Origin: an uncultured Micrococcales bacterium
GTDB lineage: Bacteria > Actinomycetota > Actinomycetes > Actinomycetales > Microbacteriaceae
Assembly: GCA_913062975.1 (NCBI GenBank)
Contig: CAJXZO010000004.1
Location: forward strand, 1-64,000
Reading direction: 5' to 3'
DNA: 64,000 bases
Every line of letters starts with the position of its first letter. Positions within the stretch are counted from its first letter, which is position 1. The notes under the pieces were generated by a model. The model was not told the origin of the DNA. It saw only the letters and a program-made list of their open reading frames with translations, and did not search any database. Positions 48,337-58,059 of the stretch are shown here, in pieces. The position numbers and the translations under genes are program-made.

Positions 48337-49080
48337 ATGGTGGATACTTTTGGGGTGCCACAGTTTAAGGAAGAGGGAATCGTTTTACGAACCCATAAGC
48401 TCGGAGAGACAGACCGCATAATCACCTTACTGTCCAAAAATTCTGGGCAGATACGAGCGGTGGCCAAGGGCGTTCGCAAAACCAGCTCAAAAATTGGCGC
48501 CCGACTGGAACCGTTTATGGCGGTTGAGGCACAGTTTTATAAGGGTAAAACCTTAGATGTGGTCACTCAGGTTGAGTCAATTGCGAGTTATGGCAAGCAA
48601 ATCGTTGCTGATTACGACAGTTATTTGGCAGGCAGTCGGATCTTAGAAACTGCCGAAAGGTTGACACGAGAGACTTCAACCACCGAGCACTATCAGTTGC
48701 TTACGGGTGCTCTCAGGTCACTTTCTCGAATAGAGCATCAGCCAGAGTTGATTGCCGTCTCCTATCAACTGAGAGCGCTTGCCATATCTGGATGGACCCC
48801 GAGTTTTGATCAGTGCTCCGGATGCCAGGCAGAGGGTCCGCATGAAAGGTTTTTAGTTCAGGTGGGAGGTGCTGTTTGTGAAAACTGTGCCCCTCCGGAG
48901 GCCACTAGATTAAGCCCGGCAACCATGACTTTGCTGGCTGCCTTGCTTTCGGGGGATTGGGGTCAGGTTGAACAAGCTGATAGTTTTTCTGCCGAGCAGG
49001 CTCAGGGAATCACCCGGGCATTTATGCAGTGGCATCTGGAGCGAGGTTTGAAATCCATGAACATCACGGAGAGAAGATGA
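48337..49080 (+). CDS. recO: DNA repair protein RecO
   Basis: Helps RecR and RecF load RecA on gapped DNA. The 247-residue protein has the N-terminal OB fold (EEGIVLRTHKLGETDRI) and a zinc finger CSGC...CENC, followed by a helical C-terminus. ATG at 48337 has no ribosome binding site; an AAATAT hexamer ends six bases upstream, so it may be leaderless. GTG at 48340 is an alternative start. The stop overlaps the uppS start (ATGA). Confidence 0.92.
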   Translation: MVDTFGVPQFKEEGIVLRTHKLGETDRIITLLSKNSGQIRAVAKGVRKTSSKIGARLEPFMAVEAQFYKGKTLDVVTQVESIASYGKQIVADYDSYLAGSRILETAERLTRETSTTEHYQLLTGALRSLSRIEHQPELIAVSYQLRALAISGWTPSFDQCSGCQAEGPHERFLVQVGGAVCENCAPPEATRLSPATMTLLAALLSGDWGQVEQADSFSAEQAQGITRAFMQWHLERGLKSMNITERR

Positions 49081-49835
49081 GTTTTAGAGACCCTTCCAGA
49101 CCGGCCCCAGAGTTTAATAAGGTGCCCAAGCACATAGCGATTGTGATGGATGGCAATGGCCGATGGGCCAATCAGCGAGGACTAGCAAGAACAGAAGGCC
49201 ACAAGGCCGGAGAGCATGCATTATTGGAAGTTGTCAGCGGTGCCCTGGAAATAGGGGTGCAGGCGATAAGTGCATATGCATTTTCAACCGAGAACTGGAA
49301 AAGGGATCCTGAGGAGGTGCGGTTCCTAATGGGGTTCAATCGAGATGTGCTTCGCAGAAGAAGAGACCAGTTGATTGATTGGAATGTGAAAGTTGTTTGG
49401 TCCGGTTCTGAAAAGAATCTTTGGAAAAGTGTCATTAGCGAGCTAAAGCTCTCAGAGCGCATGACATCTCATTTGAATCAGATGACATTGAACATGTGTG
49501 TCAACTACGGTGGTCGTGGCGAATTGGTTGAGGCGACCAAGAAAGTTGCCAGCAAGGTTCGGGAAGGCAAGTTGGATCCTGAAAAAATCACGGAGAAAAC
49601 ACTTCAGTCGCAGATGTTTCAGCCCAGTCTTCCAGATGTTGATTTGTTTATCCGCTCCAGTGGGGAACAGCGCATCAGCAATTTCTTACCCTGGCAATCA
49701 AGTTATGCGGAGATGGTTTTCAGCCCAACGCTCTGGCCAGATTTCACAAGAGAAACACTTTGGGAAACAGTAAGCGAGTTTCAGTCTCGAGACAGGCGCT
49801 TTGGGTCGGCCAAAGATAGCCCAGCCCAAGGCTAA
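49077..49835 (+). CDS. uppS: Isoprenyl transferase (cis-prenyl diphosphate synthase)
   Basis: Builds the polyprenyl diphosphate carrier for cell-wall synthesis. The 252-residue protein has AIVMDGNGRWANQRG with the catalytic aspartate, AFSTENWKR and the C-terminal DLFIRSSGEQRISNFLPWQ-type segment that binds isopentenyl diphosphate. The frame is open further upstream inside recO; ATG at 49077 overlaps the recO stop and gives the family N-terminus. Chain length (decaprenyl or shorter) cannot be read from the sequence. Confidence 0.94.
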   Translation: MSFRDPSRPAPEFNKVPKHIAIVMDGNGRWANQRGLARTEGHKAGEHALLEVVSGALEIGVQAISAYAFSTENWKRDPEEVRFLMGFNRDVLRRRRDQLIDWNVKVVWSGSEKNLWKSVISELKLSERMTSHLNQMTLNMCVNYGGRGELVEATKKVASKVREGKLDPEKITEKTLQSQMFQPSLPDVDLFIRSSGEQRISNFLPWQSSYAEMVFSPTLWPDFTRETLWETVSEFQSRDRRFGSAKDSPAQG

Positions 49836-49841
49836 ACTAGT
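49829..49841 (+). promoter_or_regulatory. glyS promoter -10 region, copy 1 of a 13-base repeat
   Basis: AGGCTAAACTAGT, with TAAACT (49833-49838) as the likely -10 box, covers the uppS stop codon and lies 24 bases before the glyS ATG. The same 13 bases occur before tRNA-Met/Ile2 at 59944-59956. Confidence 0.55.
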
Positions 49842-49864
49842 ACTTCATCGCAAGAAAGGCTCCA

Positions 49865-51241
49865 ATGGCACCGCAATCCAAACTCGACCAGGTGATTTCC
49901 CTCGCAAAACGCAGGGGTTTTGTGTTTCAAGCTGGCGAGATCTACGGAGGCTCAAGATCTGCCTGGGATTATGGACCCTTGGGCGTTGAGCTAAAGGAGG
50001 CCATCAAGCGTGAGTGGTGGCGCTCAGTTGTTAGCTCCAGAGAGGACGTAGTTGGTCTGGACAGCTCCATCATCTTGCCAAAAGCAGTCTGGGAAGCCAG
50101 CGGTCACGTTTCTGAGTTCACAGATCCCTTGATTGAATGCACCAGCTGTCACCGTCGCCACAGAGCGGATCACCTGGAAGAGGCCTTTCAAGATAAAAAA
50201 GGTAGAGAACCAAAGTCCATAGATGAGATTGCCTGCCCCAACTGTGGCACAAAAGAGGCGTGGACCGAACCAAAGATGTTCAATGGACTGCTGAAGACCA
50301 GCCTTGGACCGGTTGAGGATGAATCTGGTCTGCACTACCTGAGGCCAGAAACCGCCCAGGGTATTTTTGTGAATTTCAATAATGTGTTGAACACCGCCAG
50401 AATGAAGCCTCCTTTTGGCATTGGCCAAATGGGAAAAAGTTTCAGAAACGAAATCACTCCTGGAAACTTTATTTTCAGAACTCGTGAGTTTGAGCAAATG
50501 GAGATGGAGTTTTTCGTCAAACCAGGAACTGATGAGCAGTGGCATGAGTATTGGATTGAGCAGCGCTACCAGTGGTACGTAGATCTTGGCATTGACCCAG
50601 AAAATCTAAGACTTTTTGAACACCCGAAGGACAAGCTTTCGCACTACTCAAAGCGGACCGTTGACATCGAATATAGATTTGGTTTTGCAGGCGGGGAGTT
50701 TGGTGAGCTCGAGGGAGTGGCCAATAGAACTGATTTTGACCTGAGCACCCACAGTGAGCATTCTGGGGTTGACCTGAGTTATTTCGATCAGAACGAGGGT
50801 GAACGCTGGACACCGTTTGTGATAGAACCCGCGGCTGGTCTCACCAGATCACTAATGGCATTCTTGGTCGACGCTTACAACGAGGAAGAAGTCCCAAATG
50901 CCAAGGGTGGAACCGACACCCGAACTGTTTTGCGATTGCATCCAAAGCTAGCTCCAGTGAAGGCAGCCGTTTTGCCGTTGAGCAAAAACGAGCAATTGAC
51001 TCCAATTGCTAAAGATTTGGCCGAAAAGCTTAGACAAATCTGGAACATTGACTACGACGAGAGTGCTGCGATTGGTCGCAGGTATCGTCGTCAGGATGAA
51101 ATCGGAACACCTTTTTGCATAACTGTTGATTTTGAAACTGAGCAGGACCAGGCTGTGACAATCCGTGAGCGTGACAGCATGAAGCAGCAGCGCGTGGGGT
51201 TGGATCAGGTTGTTAATTTCTTGGCGGAGAACTTGGTCTAA
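49865..51241 (+). CDS. glyS: Glycine-tRNA ligase, dimeric (class II) type
   Basis: Charges tRNA-Gly. At 458 residues it is the single-chain alpha2 form (GlyQS), not the alpha/beta tetramer. Motif 2 is [15 protein letters not shown], motif 3 includes [14 protein letters not shown], and a zinc-like [12 protein letters not shown] segment and CPNC lie in the insertion. ATG at 49865 follows AAGAAAGG. The TTG of dus directly follows the stop codon. Confidence 0.96.
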   Translation: MAPQSKLDQVISLAKRRGFVFQAGEIYGGSRSAWDYGPLGVELKEAIKREWWRSVVSSREDVVGLDSSIILPKAVWEASGHVSEFTDPLIECTSCHRRHRADHLEEAFQDKKGREPKSIDEIACPNCGTKEAWTEPKMFNGLLKTSLGPVEDESGLHYLRPETAQGIFVNFNNVLNTARMKPPFGIGQMGKSFRNEITPGNFIFRTREFEQMEMEFFVKPGTDEQWHEYWIEQRYQWYVDLGIDPENLRLFEHPKDKLSHYSKRTVDIEYRFGFAGGEFGELEGVANRTDFDLSTHSEHSGVDLSYFDQNEGERWTPFVIEPAAGLTRSLMAFLVDAYNEEEVPNAKGGTDTRTVLRLHPKLAPVKAAVLPLSKNEQLTPIAKDLAEKLRQIWNIDYDESAAIGRRYRRQDEIGTPFCITVDFETEQDQAVTIRERDSMKQQRVGLDQVVNFLAENLV

Positions 51242-52399
51242 TTGCTTACCTATGGTCAGCACAAAATAAAAACGCCGGTGGTGTTGGCGCCGATGGCGGG
51301 CATCACCAACACCGCCTTTCGCAGATTATGTCAAAACTATGGTGGTGGCCTTTATGTAGCAGAGATGGTTACATCCAGGGCATTGGTCGAGCAAAACCCA
51401 ACCTCATGGCGGCTAGCCAGCCATCACAGCAGTGAGAAGATTCGTTCGGTGCAACTCTATGGAGTTGAGCCCAAGACCATCGGACAGGCCATTGAGATGC
51501 TGTTGGAGGCAGATCGGGCTGATCACATCGATCTAAACTTTGGATGCCCGGTGCCAAAGGTAACCAGAAAAGGTGGCGGGGCAGCCCTACCTTGGAAAAA
51601 AGACCTATTTGAGGCAATTGTTCAGCAAGCAGTAAAAAGCGCGGGGGATGTGCCGGTGACGGTAAAGATGCGAAAAGGCATCGATGACGAGCACCTGACA
51701 TTTTTGGATGCGGGAAAGGCTGCCAGGGATGCTGGTGCCGCTGCCGTTGCACTGCATGGCAGGACCGCCGTTCAGTATTACAGCGGTAAAGCTGATTGGC
51801 AGGCGATAGCCGAGCTTCGTGAAGCACTGCCAGATGTCCAGGTTTTAGGAAATGGTGACATTTGGAGCGCTACTGACGCAGTTGAGATGATGCGTCAAAC
51901 AGGTGTTGATGGAATTGTGGTTGGCCGTGGTTGCTTGGGTCGTCCGTGGTTATTTAGGGATTTAGAGCAGGCCATTGACCAGTATTTAGAAAACCCCAAG
52001 ACTCCAATCAAGGTTGACCAGGTGCAACCAAATCTGGGCGGAGTGATTGATGCATTCAGGCAGCACGCTGAATTGCTAGTTGAGTTTTTTGAAGATGAAG
52101 ACCACGCCTGCAAGGACATTCGCAAACACGTTGCATGGTATTTCAAGGGTTATCCGGTTGGTGGAGATTTGAGGTCTCAGCTAGCACGTGTTGAGAGTAT
52201 TGAACAAATGGATGAAAACCTATCTAAGCTGGAGCGAGACTTGCCTTATCCAGGTGAGCAAGCTGAAGGACCAAGAGGCAGGCAGGGAAATGCTAAAAAG
52301 AAGTGCGTATTGCCCGAAAACTGGTTGGACAGCCGAGAACTCAGTGACACACACTCCAAACAACTTCTGGAGGCTGAGCTTTCAGTTTCGGGGGGTTAG
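51242..52399 (+). CDS. dus: tRNA dihydrouridine synthase, DusB type
   Basis: FMN enzyme reducing uridines in tRNA D loops. The 385-residue protein has LAPMAGITNTAFR near the N-terminus, the catalytic cysteine in NFGCP, the KMRKG segment and GVDGIVVGRGCLGRPW for the phosphate of FMN. The C-terminal helical domain follows, with a poorly conserved tail after about residue 335. TTG start adjacent to glyS stop; dgt follows after three bases. Confidence 0.93.
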   Translation: MLTYGQHKIKTPVVLAPMAGITNTAFRRLCQNYGGGLYVAEMVTSRALVEQNPTSWRLASHHSSEKIRSVQLYGVEPKTIGQAIEMLLEADRADHIDLNFGCPVPKVTRKGGGAALPWKKDLFEAIVQQAVKSAGDVPVTVKMRKGIDDEHLTFLDAGKAARDAGAAAVALHGRTAVQYYSGKADWQAIAELREALPDVQVLGNGDIWSATDAVEMMRQTGVDGIVVGRGCLGRPWLFRDLEQAIDQYLENPKTPIKVDQVQPNLGGVIDAFRQHAELLVEFFEDEDHACKDIRKHVAWYFKGYPVGGDLRSQLARVESIEQMDENLSKLERDLPYPGEQAEGPRGRQGNAKKKCVLPENWLDSRELSDTHSKQLLEAELSVSGG

Positions 52400-52402
52400 C
52401 GC

Positions 52403-53644
52403 TTGAATCAAGAACAGTACCCCGAATTTGTCACCGAGCGGTTTGTGAATCAAAACTCCTCTCGTTCAAAACGTTCTGAGTTTGCAAGAGACAGAGCCCG
52501 AGTTCTGCACAGCTCCGCCCTGAGAAGATTGAGTGCAAAAACACAAGTTTTATCCCCTGAAAGCGGTGATTTTGCTCGAACCAGACTCACTCACTCGCTG
52601 GAGGTTGCCCAGGTGGGCAGAGAGCTGGCGATAATGCTTGGCATTGATGCTGACTTGGTGGATATGGCTTGTTTGTCTCATGATTTAGGCCACCCACCAT
52701 TTGGACACAACGGTGAAAGCGCGTTGAATTTTTGGGCAGCTGACATTGGTGGTTTTGAGGGTAACGCTCAAACATTTCGGATTCTTACCAGGTTGGAACA
52801 AAAGGTGATTGTGGATGGTGTCTCTCGAGGTTTGAACCTAACGCGAGCAAGTTTGGATGCCGTTAGCAAATATCCCTGGCGACTTTCCGAGGCTAGAGAA
52901 TTCATAGCGGGCGGGGTCAAGTTTGGTGTTTATGAAGATGACCTGGAGGTCTTTCAATGGGCCCGAGCTGAGGCTCCTCGGGGAGAAAAGGTGATTGAGG
53001 CTGAAATCATGGATTTCAGTGATGATGTCGCCTACAGCGTTCACGATTTTGAGGACGCGATTGTTGAAAGGTTCTTGGATGTTGAGATTCTCAACGGAGA
53101 TTCCATTATTGATCAACTGATTACAGGTGTTTTGGATTGGTCTGATTCAAAATTGGAACGAGAAAATGTCTATCAAGCCATTCAAAGAATTCGCTCAAAT
53201 GAATTCTGGATAAGCAGTTTTGATGGCTCTCGCGAAAATTTAGCTCAGTTGAAAAACCTCACAAGTGATCTGATTGGAAGCTTTGTTACTCGTGTTTATG
53301 AGGCCAACAGCAACATTGCCAATCAACAAGATCGATATAAGAAAAACTTAGTAGTGCCGGCTGAAGTGTCAGAGGAAATTGCAGTTCTGAAGGGTTTGGT
53401 TGCAACATTTTTGATGACCAGCGATGACCGTCGGTATTACTACCAAGCTCAACGAGAACTCCTCATTGAATTGGCAGACGCCATTTATGAAACGGGTTTT
53501 GGCTTTGACCGAGTCACCCAATACTATTTCGATAACGCAAACAGCCCGGAGGCAAAAAAACGTGCAGTTGTGGATTGCGTGGCGAACATGACCGATGCTC
53601 ACGCTCACGCTCTGCACCGAGAGATAGTAGGAACGGAGGTCTAG
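52403..53644 (+). CDS. dgt: dGTP triphosphohydrolase-like HD domain protein
   Basis: HD-domain enzyme that removes triphosphate from dNTPs. The 413-residue protein has TRLTHSLEVAQV, the metal pair HD in SHDLGHPPFGHNGE, and a later D-x-x-YSVHD segment (DFSDDVAYSVHDFED in outline). It belongs to the type 2 subfamily common in actinobacteria, next to dnaG. TTG at 52403 follows GGGGGG. dnaG starts two bases after the stop, so dus-dgt-dnaG are co-transcribed. Confidence 0.92.
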   Translation: MNQEQYPEFVTERFVNQNSSRSKRSEFARDRARVLHSSALRRLSAKTQVLSPESGDFARTRLTHSLEVAQVGRELAIMLGIDADLVDMACLSHDLGHPPFGHNGESALNFWAADIGGFEGNAQTFRILTRLEQKVIVDGVSRGLNLTRASLDAVSKYPWRLSEAREFIAGGVKFGVYEDDLEVFQWARAEAPRGEKVIEAEIMDFSDDVAYSVHDFEDAIVERFLDVEILNGDSIIDQLITGVLDWSDSKLERENVYQAIQRIRSNEFWISSFDGSRENLAQLKNLTSDLIGSFVTRVYEANSNIANQQDRYKKNLVVPAEVSEEIAVLKGLVATFLMTSDDRRYYYQAQRELLIELADAIYETGFGFDRVTQYYFDNANSPEAKKRAVVDCVANMTDAHAHALHREIVGTEV

Positions 53645-53645
53645 C

Positions 53646-55469
53646 TTGGCTGGAAGAATTCGCCAATCAGACATTGAAAACCTGAAGGCTCAAGCAAACC
53701 TGGTTGATGTAGTGAGTGACTATGTCTCGCTCAAACCTGCAAGTGTTGGCTCGCTGAAGGGGCTGTGTCCGTTCCATGATGAAAAATCTCCATCATTCAA
53801 TGTTCGCAATGGCCAGGGTTTTTATCACTGCTTTGGATGTGGGGCTGGTGGTGATGTTTATAAGTTTTTGCAGGAGATCGAGTCTCTAAGTTTTACCGAG
53901 GCGGTCGAGCGTGTGGCTGCCAAGTTTGGCTACCAACTTCACTATGACGATGTTGACACAGGAGAGGTTCAGGCAAGAGCTAGGACTTTGGAGGCGAATC
54001 AGATCTCTAGTGAATATTTCCAGCAGCAACTTGATTCAGATGAAGCAAAGACCGCCAGAGAGACTTTGATTGCTCGTGGTTTTGACACTGAGTCAATGCA
54101 CTCATTCGGGGTTGGCTATGCCCCTAAAGGTTGGTCAAATCTAACTGACCTCTTGAAAGCCAAGGGTTTCAATGAGCAGGAGCTAGTGCTTGCAGGGCTT
54201 GTTTCAAAAGGTGACCGTGGGGTCTATGACCGATTCAGAGGCAGGCTTGTTTGGCCTATTCGAGATGCCAATAATCAGGTTCTAGGTTTTGGAGCAAGGC
54301 AGCTTTATGAAGATGACAAGGGCCCTAAATATCTCAACACCTCGGAAACCCCCGCCTATCACAAATCAAGGGTGCTCTATGGTTTAGATCGTGCAAAGAA
54401 GGCCATCGCCAGGAAGCGTCAAGTTGTGGTGGTTGAGGGTTACACAGATGTCATGGCTTGCCATTTGGCTGGCGTGGACACCGCCGTTGCAACCTGCGGA
54501 ACTGCATTTGGCGAGGAGCACATCAAGATTCTTAATCGGCTGCTTATGGGATCTGGTGATTCACCAGCAGAAGTTATTTTCACTTTCGATCCAGATGCTG
54601 CCGGCACCAAAGCAGCACTTAGGGTTTATGGCGACAGCGAGAAATTCAATGCGCTGACATTTGTTGCAACGGGCCCGGATGGTTTGGATCCAGCGGACCT
54701 TAGACAACAGCGGGGGGACGCTGCGGTGGTTGCAATGCTTGACCAGAAAAGACCACTATTTGAATTTGTGATCCGTCATCGGATTGACCAGTTTGACCTG
54801 GTTCAACTTGAGAGTCGCGTTGCGGCAGCCCGAGCTGCAGCACCCGTGGTAAGTCAAATTGTCGACCCTGCGTTGCGAATGGGTTATATACGAAAACTAG
54901 CTGATTGGGTTTCATTGGAGGTTACAGAAATTGAGCCGATGATTGGCAACCAAACCAAGGTAAGTAAAAAAGAATCTGTTCAGTCTATGAATTTAGATCA
55001 GCCAGCAGATTCCGAGGCTGTAGAGATAGACAGAATGGAGAGAGCCATTGCAGAGGTCTTGATTCAGGTTCCAACCAGTTATAACGCCGAGCAGCTGTCT
55101 CGAATCACCTCTGCAGGTTTCAGCTCAGCCCAACTGCAGCAGATTGCAATTGTTTTGACAGACTTGGTGGAAAATCGAGAGATGCCCGATTGGCTTAATC
55201 AAGTTGGGAACGCTGTCAGAGAGCAAGACCAACACCTGTTCAGGCAATTAGCAGTGGCTTCCATGCCTGCCAAGGACGAGCAGTCGTTGAAGAAATATGC
55301 GGAGGGTGTCATCCAAAGAGCAATGATTAATGCTCTAAACAGGGAGAAATCTGATCTTTTGATGGCTCTTAGGAGATTTAATCCAGAGACCCACAAGAGA
55401 GAAACAGACATGATTCAGCGCCATTTGCAGGATTTAGAAAGAGAACGCAGGGAACTGGAGTCCTTATAA
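53646..55469 (+). CDS. dnaG: DNA primase
   Basis: Makes RNA primers at the replication fork. The 607-residue protein has the N-terminal zinc finger CPFH...CFGC, the RNA polymerase core, and the TOPRIM domain with VVEGYTDVMA and FDPDAAG. The C-terminal 150 residues form the helicase-interaction region. TTG at 53646 gives the standard N-terminus MAGRIRQSDIE. tRNA-Asn follows after 33 bases. Confidence 0.96.
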   Translation: MAGRIRQSDIENLKAQANLVDVVSDYVSLKPASVGSLKGLCPFHDEKSPSFNVRNGQGFYHCFGCGAGGDVYKFLQEIESLSFTEAVERVAAKFGYQLHYDDVDTGEVQARARTLEANQISSEYFQQQLDSDEAKTARETLIARGFDTESMHSFGVGYAPKGWSNLTDLLKAKGFNEQELVLAGLVSKGDRGVYDRFRGRLVWPIRDANNQVLGFGARQLYEDDKGPKYLNTSETPAYHKSRVLYGLDRAKKAIARKRQVVVVEGYTDVMACHLAGVDTAVATCGTAFGEEHIKILNRLLMGSGDSPAEVIFTFDPDAAGTKAALRVYGDSEKFNALTFVATGPDGLDPADLRQQRGDAAVVAMLDQKRPLFEFVIRHRIDQFDLVQLESRVAAARAAAPVVSQIVDPALRMGYIRKLADWVSLEVTEIEPMIGNQTKVSKKESVQSMNLDQPADSEAVEIDRMERAIAEVLIQVPTSYNAEQLSRITSAGFSSAQLQQIAIVLTDLVENREMPDWLNQVGNAVREQDQHLFRQLAVASMPAKDEQSLKKYAEGVIQRAMINALNREKSDLLMALRRFNPETHKRETDMIQRHLQDLERERRELESL

Positions 55470-55483
55470 CGTTGTTTATCTGG

Positions 55484-55489
55484 TAATGT
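55484..55489 (+). promoter_or_regulatory. -10 box of the tRNA-Asn gene
   Basis: TAATGT lies 13 bases before the first base of tRNA-Asn. A T-rich spacer surrounds it; no strong -35 box is visible. Confidence 0.45.
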
Positions 55490-55502
55490 TTTTCTGCACC
55501 AT

Positions 55503-55575
<73 letters not shown>

Positions 55576-55588
55576 CGATCGGAGCTTA

Positions 55589-56245
55589 ATGAATCGGATA
55601 CCTGTGGTAGCCGTGTCAATTGGCATGGCTACGGGCATCTACGCCGTTTCATTCGGAGCCTTAGGCGTGACCGCGGGTCTTTCCATTCTAGAAACCATGT
55701 TGCTGAGCCTTCTGATGTTCAGTGGTGCCAGCCAATTCGCGTTTGTTGGAGTGGTGGCTACTGGTGGTATGGCAGCAATCGCAACGGCAATAGCGAGTGC
55801 CTGGCTGCTGGGCGTCAGAAACGGCTTTTATGCCCTGAGGATGGCTCCAGTTCTTGGCATGCCCGGAATTACCAAATTACTCTCTGCCCAGCTCACCATT
55901 GATGAATCAACAGCTGTTGCCACCTCGCAAGGTAATGAATCAGCGGAGAGACGTGGGTTTTGGTGGACCGGTGTCAGCGTCTTTGTTTTTTGGAATCTGA
56001 TGACTCTTGCTGGAGCTTTGCTGGGTGATCAAATCGGAGATCCCGCCAACTACGGGCTTGACAGCGCAGCGGCTGCTGCATTTTTAGGACTGGTTTGGCC
56101 AAGGCTGAGTAGCTCCAAATTCAAACTAATCGGTCTAGCGGCATTCATTGTCGCTCTTGCCACCACATCCATAGTTCCAGCTGGCATTCCGGTGCTGCTG
56201 GGAGCTTTGGTTGCGGCATTGATTCAGTATTGGGGGAAGAAGTGA
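55589..56245 (+). CDS. azlC: AzlC family branched-chain amino acid exporter, large subunit
   Basis: AzlCD complexes export branched-chain amino acids. The 218-residue protein has about six membrane segments and the family N-terminus GIYAVSFGALGVTAGLS with the SGASQFAFVG motif. ATG at 55589 follows GGAG at short distance (55581-55584). Only 13 bases separate it from tRNA-Asn, so it may depend on the tRNA promoter. azlD overlaps its 3' end. Confidence 0.92.
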   Translation: MNRIPVVAVSIGMATGIYAVSFGALGVTAGLSILETMLLSLLMFSGASQFAFVGVVATGGMAAIATAIASAWLLGVRNGFYALRMAPVLGMPGITKLLSAQLTIDESTAVATSQGNESAERRGFWWTGVSVFVFWNLMTLAGALLGDQIGDPANYGLDSAAAAAFLGLVWPRLSSSKFKLIGLAAFIVALATTSIVPAGIPVLLGALVAALIQYWGKK

Positions 56246-56541
56246 CACTTGCCGTCATCGCTGCCTCATTGGCGGTTTTTAGTTGGAAATTCCTGGGATA
56301 CCTTGTTCCTGAAAAGTACGTTTCAAATCCAAGGTTTCGAGAGATTGCGGATGCCATAACCGTTGGTTTGCTGTCGGCACTGATCGCCATTCAGGGCTTC
56401 ACCTCGGATTCCCAAGTGACCGTGGATAGCCGATTGCCAGCTTTGATTCTGGCGGCAGGTTTGCTGTATTTGAGGATGCCATTTATCGTCGTGATTGCCT
56501 CCGCTGCTGCCCTGTCTGCCCTGATCAGAATGTTTTTCTAG
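56242..56541 (+). CDS. azlD: AzlD family branched-chain amino acid exporter, small subunit
   Basis: Small membrane partner of AzlC. From GTG at 56242 it has 99 residues with about four hydrophobic segments (MTLAVIAASLAVFSW at the start). A TTG at 56230 in the same frame is possible, but the GTG overlaps the azlC stop (GTGA) and follows GGGGGAAG at a good distance. The stop interlocks with that of the convergent def gene (CTAG). Confidence 0.87.
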   Translation: MTLAVIAASLAVFSWKFLGYLVPEKYVSNPRFREIADAITVGLLSALIAIQGFTSDSQVTVDSRLPALILAAGLLYLRMPFIVVIASAAALSALIRMFF

Positions 56542-57095
56542 GGGGCGTCGTAGTCAACCCCCGGCATCCAGACTGAATCTTTGGGCCAATCCTGTTCTGA
56601 AACCTCTTTGTCAGCCTGTTCTTTGTATTCACCTTCAAGGCGATCTAGATAAAGCAGTCCTTGCAGATGGTCAAATTCATGTTGAAAAATTCTTGCTAAC
56701 CAACCTTTGGCAATTTCGGTGTATTTATTTCCCTGCAGGTCAAGTGCTGTCAGTCGCACCATTGGTGAGCGCTGAAGAGGGAACCTAAGACCCGGCGCAC
56801 TCAAACAACCTTCCACGTGCTCTTCGGGATTGAATTTTTCAGACCCAAACAACTCTAGCTCTGGATTGATCGCAACTCCTCGATGCCTAGCCTGTTCATC
56901 ATCCTCCCAGTCATATACAAACACTTGCAGGCCAACACCTATCTGCGGTGCAGCAAGGCCTACACCTGGTGCTTTTTCCATGGTTTCAAACATGTCCTGG
57001 ACTAATACCTCAAGGGACTGATCAAAGTTATCAACCGGTTTCGCGGGCTGGTGAAGCACTTCGGTGCCCTTGATTTGAATTGGTCTGATTGCCAT
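56538..57095 (-). CDS. def: Peptide deformylase
   Basis: Removes the formyl group from nascent proteins. The 185-residue metalloenzyme has all three motifs: GVGLAAPQIG, EGCLSAPG (metal cysteine) and QHEFDHLQG (metal histidines). ATG at 57095 has no ribosome binding site; TAGCAT ends six bases upstream, so the message is probably leaderless. It is divergent from the DMT transporter gene across 71 bases. Confidence 0.96.
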   Translation of the reverse strand: MAIRPIQIKGTEVLHQPAKPVDNFDQSLEVLVQDMFETMEKAPGVGLAAPQIGVGLQVFVYDWEDDEQARHRGVAINPELELFGSEKFNPEEHVEGCLSAPGLRFPLQRSPMVRLTALDLQGNKYTEIAKGWLARIFQHEFDHLQGLLYLDRLEGEYKEQADKEVSEQDWPKDSVWMPGVDYDAP

Positions 57096-57107
57096 AAGTA
57101 AATGCTA
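57096..57107 (-). promoter_or_regulatory. Leaderless promoter of def
   Basis: On the minus strand TAGCAT (57107-57102), a full match to TAnnAT, is followed by six bases and the def ATG. No Shine-Dalgarno sequence is present. No clear -35 box was seen. Confidence 0.65.
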
Positions 57108-57112
57108 TTGGG

Positions 57113-57128
57113 TGAATATAGCTATTCA
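57113..57128. repeat. Inverted repeat between def and the DMT transporter gene
   Basis: TGAATA-N4-TATTCA (57113-57128, spacer TAGC) is a perfect six-base inverted repeat just upstream of the def -10 box and before a TAGGCT hexamer (57134-57139) that may serve the transporter gene. It could be an operator for either promoter; no known regulator consensus was recognised. Confidence 0.4.
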
Positions 57129-57166
57129 GTAAGTAGGCTTAAGAAGTTGTTGAACTAGGAGATCAG

Positions 57167-58048
57167 TTGCTACCAGCAGAAGTGCTAAGAGCAATCGCCA
57201 TACTATTGGCCTTGTTGGCAGCAGTTGGGCTAGCCCTGGGGGCGCAGCTACAAAACGACAGCGTTCATCAGAGAGTGAATGGCACTGGCATTAATCGTCT
57301 TGGGGTGAAACAGGTGCTCGGTCTGATGAAGCGTCCAAGATGGCTGATCGGCACTGGTTTTTTGTTTATCGGGGTTGTATTGCAGCTAGCTGCGTTGACC
57401 CTTGCTCCGTTGATTGTGGTGCAACCCATTGGAGCTGTAGCACTGGTTATTACTAGTTTTCTGAATGCTCGCATTTATGGCGTTCGATTGGGGCCAAGGA
57501 CAATATTTGCAATCTTGCTAACCATGGCAGGAATTGCAAGCTTTGTGGTGGCGGCATCGGGTGTTGCCACAGATGTCGAGATGAGTGATGAGAAGCTTCT
57601 GCAGGTGTTGGGTGTGCTGGCGCTGATGCTTTTGCTTTTCGGTTTCCTAATGGCAACCACGGGAGGAACAGCAAAGGCCCTGAACTATGTTTTTGGCGCT
57701 GGTGTTTTGTATGGGTTTGTTGCCACACTGGCCAAGGTCATCATTCAGCGACTAATCCAGGGTGACTACGATATTTTGACCCTTTCTGCTGGAATCGCGT
57801 TGATTCTCGCAACAGTTTTGGGGGGTTGGTTTGTTCAAAATGCTTATGCAACGGGTCCACCGGATTTAGTCATCGCAGGACTAACGGTGATTGATCCAAT
57901 GGTGGCGGTTGGAATTGGAATTGTTATTTTGGGGGAGGCCGAAGGAGCCAGCTTCCAAACAATTGTGACATTTTCGCTGAGTGCGATTGTTGCAATGGTG
58001 GGGGTATATCTTTTAGAAAAAGTCCACCCTCAGACAAATGAGAATTAG
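57167..58048 (+). CDS. DMT-superfamily membrane transporter
   Basis: A 293-residue protein with nine to ten predicted membrane helices, of the EamA/NIPA-like type found in actinobacteria (QPIGAVALVIT and VIAGLTVIDPMVAVGIGIVILGE in outline). The substrate is unknown. TTG at 57167 follows AGGAG (57157-57161). The glycosyltransferase gene starts 12 bases after its stop, a pairing that recurs in actinobacteria and suggests involvement in envelope glycolipid export or precursor supply, which is inference. Confidence 0.85.
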   Translation: MLPAEVLRAIAILLALLAAVGLALGAQLQNDSVHQRVNGTGINRLGVKQVLGLMKRPRWLIGTGFLFIGVVLQLAALTLAPLIVVQPIGAVALVITSFLNARIYGVRLGPRTIFAILLTMAGIASFVVAASGVATDVEMSDEKLLQVLGVLALMLLLFGFLMATTGGTAKALNYVFGAGVLYGFVATLAKVIIQRLIQGDYDILTLSAGIALILATVLGGWFVQNAYATGPPDLVIAGLTVIDPMVAVGIGIVILGEAEGASFQTIVTFSLSAIVAMVGVYLLEKVHPQTNEN

Positions 58049-58059
58049 ACTTAGCTGAA

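Noticed and set aside
50024-50545. 173-codon minus-strand frame within glyS
   Set aside because: It covers the class II core of glycyl-tRNA synthetase, which is clearly read on the plus strand.
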